From: Hyphomicrobiales bacterium
GTDB lineage: Bacteria > Pseudomonadota > Alphaproteobacteria > Rhizobiales > Beijerinckiaceae
Assembly: GCA_900470775.1 (NCBI GenBank)
Contig: UCBZ01000001.1
Span: 46,555 to 110,554, forward strand
DNA: 64,000 nucleotides
Reading direction: 5' to 3'
Shown: positions 1-8,033 of the stretch, piece after piece
How the letters are laid out: each line of letters opens with the position of its first letter
How positions within the stretch are numbered: the stretch's first letter is position 1
The notes under the pieces: generated by a model
What the model saw: only the letters and a program-made list of their open reading frames with translations
What the model was told of the DNA's origin: nothing
Databases searched by the model: none
Translations under genes and position numbers: made by a program

Positions 1-639
1 CGGGTGACGCAAGGTGTCGCGACGGCAGCGCGGATCCCGGGCGGCGCCATGGTCGAGCGCCAGGTCGCCGACCAGCTCGCCACCCTGCATGTGCTGTCGC
101 TGGAATTGCGCAATCCCGATTTCGTCACGGCGGAGCGGGTCGCGAGTGCGATCAACGTCTACAGCCGCGAGAACTACAAGGCGACGGTGGCCTTCGCGCT
201 CGACCATCGCACGATCAGCCTGACGCGGCCGGTCAACATGTCGACGGCGCGCTTCATCGCCGACATCGAGCGGTTGACGCTGGAGCCGGATTCACCTGCG
301 CGGGTCGTCGTCGACGAGCGCACCGGCACGGTCGTGATCGGCCGCGACGTCAAGATTTCCACCGTCGCCGTCACCCATGGCAATCTGACGGTCCGCGTCA
401 CCGAGACGCCGCAGGTCTCGCAGCCGGAGCCTCTGAGCGGCGGACAGACGGTGGTGGTGCCTCGTACCGCGATCGAGGCGCAGCAGGGCAATGGCCGGCT
501 CGCCATCATCAACGGGGCCAATCTGCACACGCTGGTGCGCGGCCTCAACCAGATCGGCCTCAAGCCGGCCGGCATCATCGCGATCCTGCAGGCCATCAAG
601 ACGGCCGGCGCCCTGCAGGCCGACCTCGTCGTGCAGTAG
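1..639 (+). CDS. flgI: Flagellar basal-body P-ring protein FlgI (3' part)
   Basis: This is the C-terminal 212 codons of FlgI, which polymerises in the periplasm as the P ring around the flagellar rod. The reading frame is open at the first base of the window, so the start and signal peptide lie upstream; full-length FlgI is about 370 residues. The visible part has the conserved DERTGTVVIG block, the ISTVAVTHGNLTV stretch and the typical C-terminal run NLHTLVRGLNQIGLKPAGII. It is followed, after an intergenic palindrome, by motE, flgH, fliL and fliP in the same direction, a common order in Hyphomicrobiales flagellar clusters. Identification is from family motifs and context. Confidence 0.95.
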   Translation, partial: RVTQGVATAARIPGGAMVERQVADQLATLHVLSLELRNPDFVTAERVASAINVYSRENYKATVAFALDHRTISLTRPVNMSTARFIADIERLTLEPDSPARVVVDERTGTVVIGRDVKISTVAVTHGNLTVRVTETPQVSQPEPLSGGQTVVVPRTAIEAQQGNGRLAIINGANLHTLVRGLNQIGLKPAGIIAILQAIKTAGALQADLVVQ

Positions 640-696
640 CACGCACCCTCCGGCCGTTCCTCGGACGGCCGGAGACTTTGGAAGCTGTCTCCCCTT

Positions 697-823
697 CAGC
701 CCTCATCCTGAGGAGCCGCGGCACGCGGCGTCTCAAAGGATGTTCCAGATGTCTCCAAAATCTCGTGGAACATCCTTCGAGACGCGCTTCCTGCGGAAGC
801 GTTCCTTAGGTTGAGGCTGAGGG
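697..823. repeat. Palindromic intergenic element, family A (degenerate copy)
   Basis: The 261-bp gap between flgI and motE is largely filled by an imperfect inverted repeat. The left arm starts CAGCCCTCATCCTGAGG and the right arm ends in GTTGAGGCTGAGGG. Inner arms around GGATGTTCCA and TGGAACATCC pair well. The same family occurs at 18313-18433, where the arms are perfect, so this copy is decayed. It sits between two flagellar genes and could form an RNA hairpin in the operon transcript. Confidence 0.8.
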
Positions 824-900
824 AAAGGCTTGCAGGGGTCAGCCCCGCGAAAGCATCGCCAAGTATAAATTCAGCAGATCATTCAGGCGAGTTGTGAAGA

Positions 901-1446
901 ATGCAGCCGATGAGTTCTCTTGTCGTGTCGGTGCTGCCGGCCCTGCTGCTGACGCTGAGCGTCGGCCAGGCCGCAGCGCAGACCCAGACGCCCAAAACCA
1001 CGCCGGCCGCAGTGGCAGCATCGACCTCGGATGCCGCCACTTTCTGCTCCGCTCTTCGCGACCCGGCGGCGGAAGCCCGCTTCGCCTGGCAGGCGAACAC
1101 GCTGAAGGGGCTCGAGAGCAAGCTCGCCGACACGCTCAAGAAGCTCGACGAGCGCAAGGCCGAGCTCCAGCTCCTGACCGACCAGCGCGCCGCCGAGGTC
1201 AAGCAGGCCGAGGCGCGCATGACCGAGATCTTCTCGCGGATGCGTCCCGACGCGGCCGCGCTCCAGCTCGCGGCGATGGACCAGAGCGTCGCCATTGCAG
1301 TGCTGGGCAAGCTCCCGCCGCGTGCCGCCAGTGCCGTCCTCAACGAGATGGAGGCCTCCCGGGCCGCCCAGCTCGCCGAAGCCATGGGCGGCCGACGTTC
1401 GCCCACTGCCAACAGAACACCCACAACCGGAGGCCAGACCCGATGA
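901..1446 (+). CDS. motE: MotE-type flagellar motility chaperone (MgtE N-domain-like)
   Basis: This is a 181-residue exported protein with an N-terminal hydrophobic signal (residues about 5-27, ending AAA/AQA), a coiled-coil segment (about 65-110, rich in Lys, Glu and Leu) and a C-terminal MgtE-N-like helical repeat (MRPDAAALQLAAMD, LGKLPPRAASAVLNEM). That layout matches the periplasmic MotE chaperone described in rhizobia, which stabilises the MotC/MotB side of the motor. Its stop overlaps the flgH start (ATGA), so the two are probably translationally coupled. The start at 901 is preceded by a weak purine-rich site; ATG 910 is an alternative. Confidence 0.8.
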   Translation: MQPMSSLVVSVLPALLLTLSVGQAAAQTQTPKTTPAAVAASTSDAATFCSALRDPAAEARFAWQANTLKGLESKLADTLKKLDERKAELQLLTDQRAAEVKQAEARMTEIFSRMRPDAAALQLAAMDQSVAIAVLGKLPPRAASAVLNEMEASRAAQLAEAMGGRRSPTANRTPTTGGQTR

Positions 1447-2147
1447 AGGCCATCATTCTTTCCGCGTGCGCGCTGACGCTCGCCGGCTGCGGCATGGACA
1501 TGTCCGAACTCAACCGCGAGCCGCAGCTCTCGCGGGTCGGCAGCGGTCTCGTGACGCAGCGCGATGCGATCCCCCTCGGCACGCCTACGGGGCGCGGCGT
1601 CGATGTCGCGTTCAACTCGATCTATACGCGCCAGAGCGAGGATCTCTTCCGTGATACCCGCGCGATGAAGACCGGCGACGTCGTCACGGTGAAGATCTCG
1701 ATCAACGACAAGGCCAAGCTCGACAACAAGTCGGACCGCTCGCGCAACTCGGCGGCCAAGTTTGGGCTCGACTTCCTCGCCAACTTCAACGGCGCTTCCG
1801 GCGATGCCTCGGCGAGCGCAAGTGCGAATTCGGATTCCTCGTCGCGCGGCCGGGGCCTGACTGACCGTTCTGAGGAGGTCGAGATGTCGGTCGCCGCTGT
1901 CGTCACGGAGATCCTGCCCAATGGCAACCTGGTGATCAACGGCTCGCAGGAGGTGCGCGTGAACTACGACATGCGCGTCCTCAACGTCACCGGCATCGTG
2001 CGGCCGCGCGACATCACCGGCACCAACACGGTGTCCTACGAGAAGATCGCCGAGGCGCGGATCGCCTATGGCGGGCGCGGCCGCGGCATGGAGGTGCAGC
2101 AGCCGGCCTGGGGTCATCAGGTCTTCGACAAGGTCACGCCGTTCTGA
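1443..2147 (+). CDS. flgH: Flagellar basal-body L-ring lipoprotein FlgH
   Basis: FlgH forms the L ring in the outer membrane. The 234-residue product begins with a lipoprotein signal whose lipobox is LAGC (Cys16). It also has the family block IYTRQSEDLFRDTRAMKTGDVVTVKI, given here in part, and the C-terminal NVTGIVRPRDI motif. The start is the ATG at 1443, chosen because it gives the lipoprotein signal, has GGAGG just upstream and overlaps the motE stop. A longer upstream open frame exists but lacks a signal. A Ser/Ala-rich insertion lies around residues 115-140. Confidence 0.95.
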   Translation: MKAIILSACALTLAGCGMDMSELNREPQLSRVGSGLVTQRDAIPLGTPTGRGVDVAFNSIYTRQSEDLFRDTRAMKTGDVVTVKISINDKAKLDNKSDRSRNSAAKFGLDFLANFNGASGDASASASANSDSSSRGRGLTDRSEEVEMSVAAVVTEILPNGNLVINGSQEVRVNYDMRVLNVTGIVRPRDITGTNTVSYEKIAEARIAYGGRGRGMEVQQPAWGHQVFDKVTPF

Positions 2148-2659
2148 TGGCCGCCTTGCTCACCAAGCCGGCGGGGGGGCGCAAGCGCCGCGCCTCCTCG
2201 CGTCCGGCGCTGCTGGCCGCCGCGCCCATCCTGATCCTGACGGCGCTCGCCGCCGGCGCCGGGACCCTCTGGGGCCTCCGCGTCGTCGGCACGGTCGAGA
2301 GCACGGTGATGAAGCGGATGGAGGCGGCGGCGCCGGACCTTTCGGTCAACGCGCAGATGGTCGGCTCGTTGGTTTTGAAGAAGCTCTCGCCGATCGTGAC
2401 CAACCTCGCCGCGCCCGCCGATACCTGGGTGCGGCTGGAGGCGGCGCTACTGATGGAGCAGAAGGCGGCCGTCGGCGCTGATGCGCTGGTCGGCTCGATC
2501 ACCGAGGACATCCTGGCCTATCTCCGCAGCGTCACGGCGCGGCAGATGGAAGGGGCGGCCGGCCTGCGCAACCTGCGCGAGGATCTAATCGAGCGGGTCG
2601 CGATCCGCTCCAAGGGCCTCGTGCGCGACATCGTCATCGAAACCCTGGTCGTCCAGTGA
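2147..2659 (+). CDS. fliL: FliL-like flagellar basal-body-associated protein
   Basis: This 170-residue protein has a basic N-terminus, one membrane segment at about residues 20-45 and a periplasmic domain. It fits FliL, which surrounds the stator units in the inner membrane. Identification rests largely on position between flgH and fliP, as sequence conservation in FliL is low. The start overlaps the flgH stop by one base (TGATG) and the stop overlaps the fliP start, so the operon is tightly packed. The closing stretch, RDIVIETLVVQ, resembles the conserved FliL C-terminus. Confidence 0.75.
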   Translation: MAALLTKPAGGRKRRASSRPALLAAAPILILTALAAGAGTLWGLRVVGTVESTVMKRMEAAAPDLSVNAQMVGSLVLKKLSPIVTNLAAPADTWVRLEAALLMEQKAAVGADALVGSITEDILAYLRSVTARQMEGAAGLRNLREDLIERVAIRSKGLVRDIVIETLVVQ

Positions 2660-3393
2660 TCAAGCTCCTCGCGACGCTTTCCATCCTGCTGGCCGTCACA
2701 GTCGAGGCGGGCGCCCAGTCTTTCGGGCTCGACGGGCTCCTGCCGCCCGGAGGCGCATCGGCCTCGGGCCGCATCGTTCAGATCGTGGCGATGCTGACGA
2801 TCCTGTCGGTGGCACCTGGCCTTCTGATGATGGTCACGAGCTTCAGCCGCTTCGTGATCGCGCTGTCCTTCCTGCGCTCGGGGCTCGGCCTGCAGAGCAC
2901 GCCGGCCAACCTGATCCTGATCAGCCTGGCGCTGTTCATGACCTTCTTCGTGATGGCGCCGACCTTCGACCGGGCCTGGCAGGACGGGGTGCTGCCGCTG
3001 GTCGAGAACCGGATCAGCGAGGGTGAGGCCTATACCAAGATCACGGCGCCGTTCCGGGACTTCATGCTGGCGCAGACGCGGCCGCAGGATTTGCGCCTGT
3101 TCGCCGACATGGCGCCGCCGAGCATCCGGCCGGTCGATCCGGCTGTGGCCGTCGATCTGCGGGTGCTGATCCCCTCCTTCATGATCTCGGAGCTGCGCCG
3201 CGCCTTCGAGATCGGCTTCCTGATCGCGCTGCCCTTCCTGGTGATCGACATGATCGTGGCGACGATCGTGATGTCGATGGGCATGATGATGCTGCCGCCG
3301 ACGGTGATCTCGCTGCCCTTCAAGGTGATCTTCTTCGTCCTGATCGACGGCTGGAACCTGCTGATCGGCGGGCTGGTGCGGTCGTTCAGTTAG
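2656..3393 (+). CDS. fliP: Flagellar type III export gate protein FliP
   Basis: FliP is a core membrane component of the flagellar protein export gate. The 245-residue product has a cleavable N-terminal signal, then membrane segments. It also has the FliP signatures MLTILSVAPGLLMMVTSFSRF and a C-terminal block with GMMMLPPTVISLPFK. Length matches the family (about 245). Translation starts at GTG 2656, which overlaps the fliL TGA. It is the last gene of the visible flagellar operon; a palindromic element follows before a convergent peptidase gene. Confidence 0.96.
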   Translation: MIKLLATLSILLAVTVEAGAQSFGLDGLLPPGGASASGRIVQIVAMLTILSVAPGLLMMVTSFSRFVIALSFLRSGLGLQSTPANLILISLALFMTFFVMAPTFDRAWQDGVLPLVENRISEGEAYTKITAPFRDFMLAQTRPQDLRLFADMAPPSIRPVDPAVAVDLRVLIPSFMISELRRAFEIGFLIALPFLVIDMIVATIVMSMGMMMLPPTVISLPFKVIFFVLIDGWNLLIGGLVRSFS

Positions 3394-3428
3394 CGACGTC
3401 CGGCACATCATTTTCGCCCGGAACCTCT

Positions 3429-3536
3429 CCGTCATCCTGGGCGACCGAAGGTCGTCCCGGGATCCATCATAGAGCGCCGTCAAGCCTTATGATGGATCCC
3501 GGCCTGCGCGGCTTCGCCGCTTGTCCAGGATGACGG
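3429..3536. repeat. Palindromic intergenic element, family D (CCGTCAT...ATGACGG type)
   Basis: A 108-bp element lies between the convergent fliP and peptidase genes. The outer arms CCGTCATCCTGG (3429-3440) and CCAGGATGACGG (3525-3536) are perfectly complementary. A central stem pairs 3457-3471 with 3488-3502 (15 bp, perfect, CCGGGATCCATCATA). The two intervening segments can each fold into their own hairpin. The same architecture is seen at 7918-8012 and 37084-37176. Confidence 0.85.
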
Positions 3537-3562
3537 CGCTGAGAGGGTCGGTGAAATCCCGC

Positions 3563-4819
3563 TCAGGCCCACTCGCCCTTGCGGAAGACCGGGACGCGGC
3601 TGCCATCGGCATTGACGCCGTCGATGTCGACGAGGTTCGAGCCGATCATCCAGTCGATATGGATGAAGCTCTTGTTGCCGCCCTGCGCCGCGATCTGCTC
3701 CGGCGTCAGCGTCGCGCCGTCGAGAAAGCATTTCGAATAGCACTGCCCGAGCGCGATATGGCAGGAGGCATTCTCGTCGAAGAGCGTGTTGTAGAACAGG
3801 ATGCCGCTCTGCGAGATCGGCGAGGAATGCGGCACCAGCGCCACCTCGCCGAGCCGGCGCGCGCCCTCATCGGTGTCGAGCACCTTGGCGAGCACGTCGG
3901 CGCCGCGCGTCGCCTTCGATTCGACGATGCGGCCGGCTTCGAAGCGGACCTGGATGTTGTCGATCAGCGTGCCCTGATAGGACAGCGGCTTGGTGCTCGA
4001 GACATGGCCCTCGACGCGCCGCGCGTGCGGGGTCGTGAACACCTCCTCGGTCGGGATGTTCGGATTGCAGGTGACGCCGTTCTTCGCCGTCGAGGCGCCG
4101 CCCTGCCATTCATGGCCGTCGGCGAGGCCGACCGTCAGATCGGTGCCGGGGCCGGAGAAATGCAGCGCCTGGAAGCGCTGGCCGTTGAGCCATTGCGTGC
4201 GGGTCCGCAGCGTCGCGTTGTGCGTGGCCCAGGCCGCGACCGGATCGCCGGCCTCCACGCGGGAGGCTGCGAAGATCGCATCGGCAAGCTTTGCGACCGC
4301 CACATCCTCTGCATCGCCCGGAAACACCCTGCGGGCCCAGGCGGCGGTCGGGAAGGCGAGGATGTTCCAGTTGATGTCGAAGCCGGCGATCTTCTCCAGC
4401 GCCGGCTGATAGGCGATCGAGTTGGCCTTGCTGGCGCGCGAGACCTTCGCCGGGTCCTGCTCCGAGAGCAGCATCGGGTCGTCGCCGACGATGGCGAGGC
4501 GCGCCGTGTTATTGGCGAAAGCCTTGGCGACGCCCTCATGCAGCCAGCCGGCCGCCCGGTCGAAGCTGTCGTCGCTGCCGTAGCGGTAGCGGGCAAGCGT
4601 GACCTCCTCGTCGGAGAGGATCGGCGTGACGAGGCCGGCGCCGGCCTTGTAGGCGTGCTCGGCGATCTTGCGCACCAGCGGCAGCGCCGCGACCGGCGCC
4701 GTCAGGAACAGGTCCTGGCCGGGTTGCAGGTTGAGCCCGACCCGGACGGCGGCCTGCGCCAGCCTGTCGAGCTTTTCGAGGTCGATCGATGCGGGGATGC
4801 TGCGCTGATGGATGGTCAT
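3563..4819 (-). CDS. M29-family (thermophilic-type) aminopeptidase
   Basis: This is a 418-residue cytoplasmic metallo-aminopeptidase of the AmpS/PepS (M29) family, which removes N-terminal amino acids from peptides. Recognisable family blocks are NPNIPTEEVFTTPHARRVEG with the metal-binding Glu, FYNTLFDENASCHIALG with a metal-ligand His, and FIHIDWMIGS near the C-terminus. The start is the ATG at 4819; the frame stays open upstream, but the extra 22 residues are not protein-like. It is transcribed divergently from the diaminopropionate ammonia-lyase gene and belongs to a local peptide and amino-acid degradation cluster. Confidence 0.9.
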   Translation of the reverse strand: MTIHQRSIPASIDLEKLDRLAQAAVRVGLNLQPGQDLFLTAPVAALPLVRKIAEHAYKAGAGLVTPILSDEEVTLARYRYGSDDSFDRAAGWLHEGVAKAFANNTARLAIVGDDPMLLSEQDPAKVSRASKANSIAYQPALEKIAGFDINWNILAFPTAAWARRVFPGDAEDVAVAKLADAIFAASRVEAGDPVAAWATHNATLRTRTQWLNGQRFQALHFSGPGTDLTVGLADGHEWQGGASTAKNGVTCNPNIPTEEVFTTPHARRVEGHVSSTKPLSYQGTLIDNIQVRFEAGRIVESKATRGADVLAKVLDTDEGARRLGEVALVPHSSPISQSGILFYNTLFDENASCHIALGQCYSKCFLDGATLTPEQIAAQGGNKSFIHIDWMIGSNLVDIDGVNADGSRVPVFRKGEWA

Positions 4820-4957
4820 GGGACGCCTGGGCTCGCTTGTGTCGGCAGAATCTAGTGCAGAGTCCGGGCCCCGCCAATGGACCATCCCTCATGGGACGTT
4901 GCAGGATGACGCCGCTTGCGCCGGAACACCCTTCGGTGCCCTTCGCACGAGATCGCC

Positions 4958-6127
4958 ATGTTCCTGCTCAACACGCATCCCGACCACCGCAAGCCGCTCT
5001 CGACGGCCGATGCCGAAACGCTTGGCGCCAGTGCCGCTGCGGAGGTCGAGCGCCATCTGCGACATCGCGAGAATTATGCGGTGACGCCGCTGCATGCACT
5101 GCCAGCGCTGGCGAACGAACTTGGCGTCGGAGCCCTATACATCAAGGATGAGGGGCACCGGCTCGGGCTCGGCAGCTTCAAGGCGCTGGGCGGCTCCTAT
5201 GTCGTGGTCAGGCTCGTGCTGGAGGAGGCCTCGCGCCGGCTCGGGCGCACGCTCGACATCGCGGAGTTGCAGGCGCCCGAGGTGCGGGCGGTTGCGGCCG
5301 GCATGACCTTCTCCTGCGCGACGGATGGCAATCACGGCCGCTCGGTCGCGCAGGGTGCGCAGCTCGTCGGCGCGCAGGCTGCGATTTTCGTGCATTCCGG
5401 CGTCAGCGAGGAGCGCATCGCGGCGATCGCGCGCTTCGGCGCGACGATGATCCGGGCTGAAGGAACCTATGACGATTCGGTGGCCGAGGCGGCGCGTGTC
5501 TCCGGAGAAAAGGGCTGGATCGTCGTCTCGGACACGTCTTGGCCGGGCTATGAGCGGATTCCCGGGCTGGTGATGCAGGGCTATACGGCGCTGGTCGCCG
5601 AGGCGCTGCGCCAGATGCCGCAACCGCCGACCCATGTCTTCGTGCAGGTCGGCGTCGGTGGCATCGCGGCGGCGGTTGCGGCCCATCTCGCGCTCGTGCT
5701 GGGCGAGAAGCGGCCGGTCTTCGTCGCGGTCGATCCGGCGCGCGCGGCCTGCATGTTCGAAAGCGCGCGGGCCGGGGAGCCGGTCAAGGCGGCAGTCGGC
5801 GAGCCGACGGTGATGGCGATGCTGGACTGCTACGAGCCCTCGCTCGTCGCCTGGCGCATCCTGTCGCGGGTGGCGGATGGCTTCATGACGGTCGAGGACG
5901 CGGATGCGGTTGCCGTGATGAACCGGCTGGCGCGTCCGGCGGGCGATGACCCTGTCGTGGTCGCAGGCGAAAGTGGCGGCGCGGGCCTGGCCGGGTTGAT
6001 CGCAGCGGCGGCAGACCCCGCGATCCGGGCGCAGCTTGGCCTCGGCGCCCATTCGCGCGTCTTCGTCGTCAACACCGAGGGCGCGACCGATCCGCAGCGC
6101 TATGCGGAGTTGGTTCACGCGGACTGA
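4958..6127 (+). CDS. dpaL: Diaminopropionate ammonia-lyase (PLP fold type II)
   Basis: The 389-residue enzyme is predicted to convert 2,3-diaminopropionate to pyruvate and two ammonia. It has the fold-type II PLP lysine in the sequence LGLGSFKALGG (Lys75), the asparagine-loop motif CATDGNHGRSVA and a glycine-rich phosphate-binding loop QVGVGGIAAAV. The order and length match DpaL rather than threonine synthase or cysteine synthase. The start ATG 4958 (MFLLNTHPDHRK) is preferred over an upstream ATG at 4916. A GGT-like gene follows 161 bp later on the same strand. Confidence 0.9.
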   Translation: MFLLNTHPDHRKPLSTADAETLGASAAAEVERHLRHRENYAVTPLHALPALANELGVGALYIKDEGHRLGLGSFKALGGSYVVVRLVLEEASRRLGRTLDIAELQAPEVRAVAAGMTFSCATDGNHGRSVAQGAQLVGAQAAIFVHSGVSEERIAAIARFGATMIRAEGTYDDSVAEAARVSGEKGWIVVSDTSWPGYERIPGLVMQGYTALVAEALRQMPQPPTHVFVQVGVGGIAAAVAAHLALVLGEKRPVFVAVDPARAACMFESARAGEPVKAAVGEPTVMAMLDCYEPSLVAWRILSRVADGFMTVEDADAVAVMNRLARPAGDDPVVVAGESGGAGLAGLIAAAADPAIRAQLGLGAHSRVFVVNTEGATDPQRYAELVHAD

Positions 6128-6288
6128 CGATCTGCGCGTAGCCTGCGAGCGGCATGCCGCCGAGGCATGGCCGTCGCTCAATCCGGCTGGCGCATTCATC
6201 TTGGGCCTCTGTCATATATCGTGCGGATTTGCGTTGCGGCCCCGATCTCCGGCGGTCTCGCGACAAACGAGATGGGGAGTTGTCGCTG

Positions 6289-7902
6289 ATGGCCGTTGCG
6301 AAAGAAGTGCCTTACCGCACGCAGAACTGGACGCTGGGCAAGCCGATGGCGAGCGGGCGCAACGGCATCGTCGTTTCGCAAAACCGCGAGGCGGCTGAGG
6401 CCGGCGCCGCGATCCTCGAGGCCGGCGGCAATGCGGCCGATGCTGCGGTCGCGGCCTGTTTCGCGCTGGCGGCGGTCGAGCCCTGGAACAGCGGTCTCGG
6501 CGGTATCGGCTTTGCGGTCGTGCTCAAGGCGAATGAAACCACAGCCAAGGTCGTCGATTTCGGCCCGGTCGCGCCGCGCCGTGCCGATCCGGCGGATTAT
6601 CCGCTCACCGGCGAGATGAAGAAGGATCTGTTCACCTGGCCCGAGGTGGTGGGCGATGTGAACATCCATGGCCCGCTCTCCTTCCTGATCCCGTCATCGG
6701 TCGCCGGCTATGCCGCGCTGAAAGAAAGCTTCGGCACGGCCATGCCGGTGTCGAAGCTGCTGGCACCAGCGATCGCGCTCGCCAGGCGCGGCCTGGCGCA
6801 GGACTGGTACACGACGCTCAAGGTCTCCTCCTCGGCGGCGGTGCTGCGGCTCTACGGGGAAAGCGCGCGGATCTATCTGCCGGGCGGCCTGCCGCCGGTG
6901 CCGCCCTATCAGGGCAAGCCGGGCTTCTTTACGCTCGGCAATCTGGCGGCGACGCTGGAACGCCTGGCCTCTGCAGGGCTCGATGATTTCTACCATGGCG
7001 AACTCGCCGGCCGGCTCGTCGCCGACATCAAGGCGATGGGCGGCGTGGTCGATGCCGAGGATCTCGCCGGCTGCAAGGCGATCATTCGGGACGCGCCGAC
7101 GATCGACTGGCGCGGCACCCATCTCGTCCACACGGCCGGCGGGCTCACCGCTGCGCCGACACTGGAGGCGGTGGTCGAGGGCATGGCTGCCGACAAGCCA
7201 GCTCCTCACGGCCCCGATGCGGAGTGGTTTGCGACGCTGTCGCGAGTGATGCGCGACGCTTACGCCAGCCGCCTCGAAGGGCTCGGGGCCGCCAAATCTG
7301 TTCCAGGCTCGGCGGCGAAGGAACCGGGCGACACCTGCACCACCCATCTGACCGTCGTCGATGGCGACGGCACGCTCGTCTCGGTGACGACGACGCTGCT
7401 CTCCTCGATGGGCAGCCGCGTCGTGCTGCCCGATACCGGTGTGCTGATGAACAACGGCATGATGTGGTTCGATCCGCGCCCCGGCAGTGCCAATGCGATC
7501 GCGCCCGGCGCCAGACCTTTGTGCAACATGTGCCCGGTGATCGTGACGCCGAAGAATGGCGGCTGGCCGCGCTATGCCGGCGGCTCCTCGGGCGGCCGAC
7601 GCATCCTGGCGAGCGTCTACCAGATGCTGGCCTGGACGGTGGATTGCGAGTTGGGCCTCGAGGAAGCCGCGCATCTGCCGCGCATCGACGTCTCCGGCCC
7701 GGACCAGACCAGCGCCGATCTGCGCCTGCCTACCGGGACGCTTGCGGCGCTGGAGGCGGCCGGACCGCTCGTCGTCGTCGAGCACGGCGTGCTGCCGATC
7801 AACTTCGCCTGCCCCAACCTGATCCGCGTCGATGCCGACGGCGCCGAGGGCATCAGCGATGTGATCTCGCCCTGGTCGGCCGCGGTGGCGGCGAAGCGGT
7901 AG
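6289..7902 (+). CDS. Gamma-glutamyltransferase family protein (Ntn hydrolase)
   Basis: This 537-residue protein belongs to the gamma-glutamyltranspeptidase/acylase family of self-cleaving Ntn hydrolases. The likely nucleophile is Thr351 in DTCTTHLTVVD; cleavage there would give the large and small subunits. The small-subunit blocks (VSVTTTLLSSMGSRVVLP, LMNNGMMWFDP) are present. There is no evident signal peptide, so it may be cytoplasmic, unlike classical periplasmic GGT; acylase or hydrolase activity on other amides is possible. The start ATG 6289 follows GGGGAG. Its neighbours suggest use of amino-acid amides or peptides. Confidence 0.85.
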   Translation: MAVAKEVPYRTQNWTLGKPMASGRNGIVVSQNREAAEAGAAILEAGGNAADAAVAACFALAAVEPWNSGLGGIGFAVVLKANETTAKVVDFGPVAPRRADPADYPLTGEMKKDLFTWPEVVGDVNIHGPLSFLIPSSVAGYAALKESFGTAMPVSKLLAPAIALARRGLAQDWYTTLKVSSSAAVLRLYGESARIYLPGGLPPVPPYQGKPGFFTLGNLAATLERLASAGLDDFYHGELAGRLVADIKAMGGVVDAEDLAGCKAIIRDAPTIDWRGTHLVHTAGGLTAAPTLEAVVEGMAADKPAPHGPDAEWFATLSRVMRDAYASRLEGLGAAKSVPGSAAKEPGDTCTTHLTVVDGDGTLVSVTTTLLSSMGSRVVLPDTGVLMNNGMMWFDPRPGSANAIAPGARPLCNMCPVIVTPKNGGWPRYAGGSSGGRRILASVYQMLAWTVDCELGLEEAAHLPRIDVSGPDQTSADLRLPTGTLAALEAAGPLVVVEHGVLPINFACPNLIRVDADGAEGISDVISPWSAAVAAKR

Positions 7903-7917
7903 GGCCGGAGCACTATT

Positions 7918-8012
7918 CCGTCATGCTCGCCCTTGTGGCGAGCATCCACGTCTTGGGCATAGCGCTCGATGCAAGAAGACGTGGATGGTCGGGACAAGCC
8001 CGACCATGACGG
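7918..8012. repeat. Palindromic intergenic element, family D
   Basis: A 95-bp element between two convergent genes. Outer arms CCGTCATG (7918-7925) and CATGACGG (8005-8012) pair perfectly; a central 12-bp stem joins CATCCACGTCTT (7943-7954) to AAGACGTGGATG (7976-7987). Two side hairpins are TGCTCGCC-cttgt-GGCGAGCA and GGTCGGG-acaag-CCCGACC. The side hairpins differ in sequence from those of the other copies but keep base pairing. Confidence 0.85.
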
Positions 8013-8033
8013 TGAGTGCGCGCCGCGGGCTTG

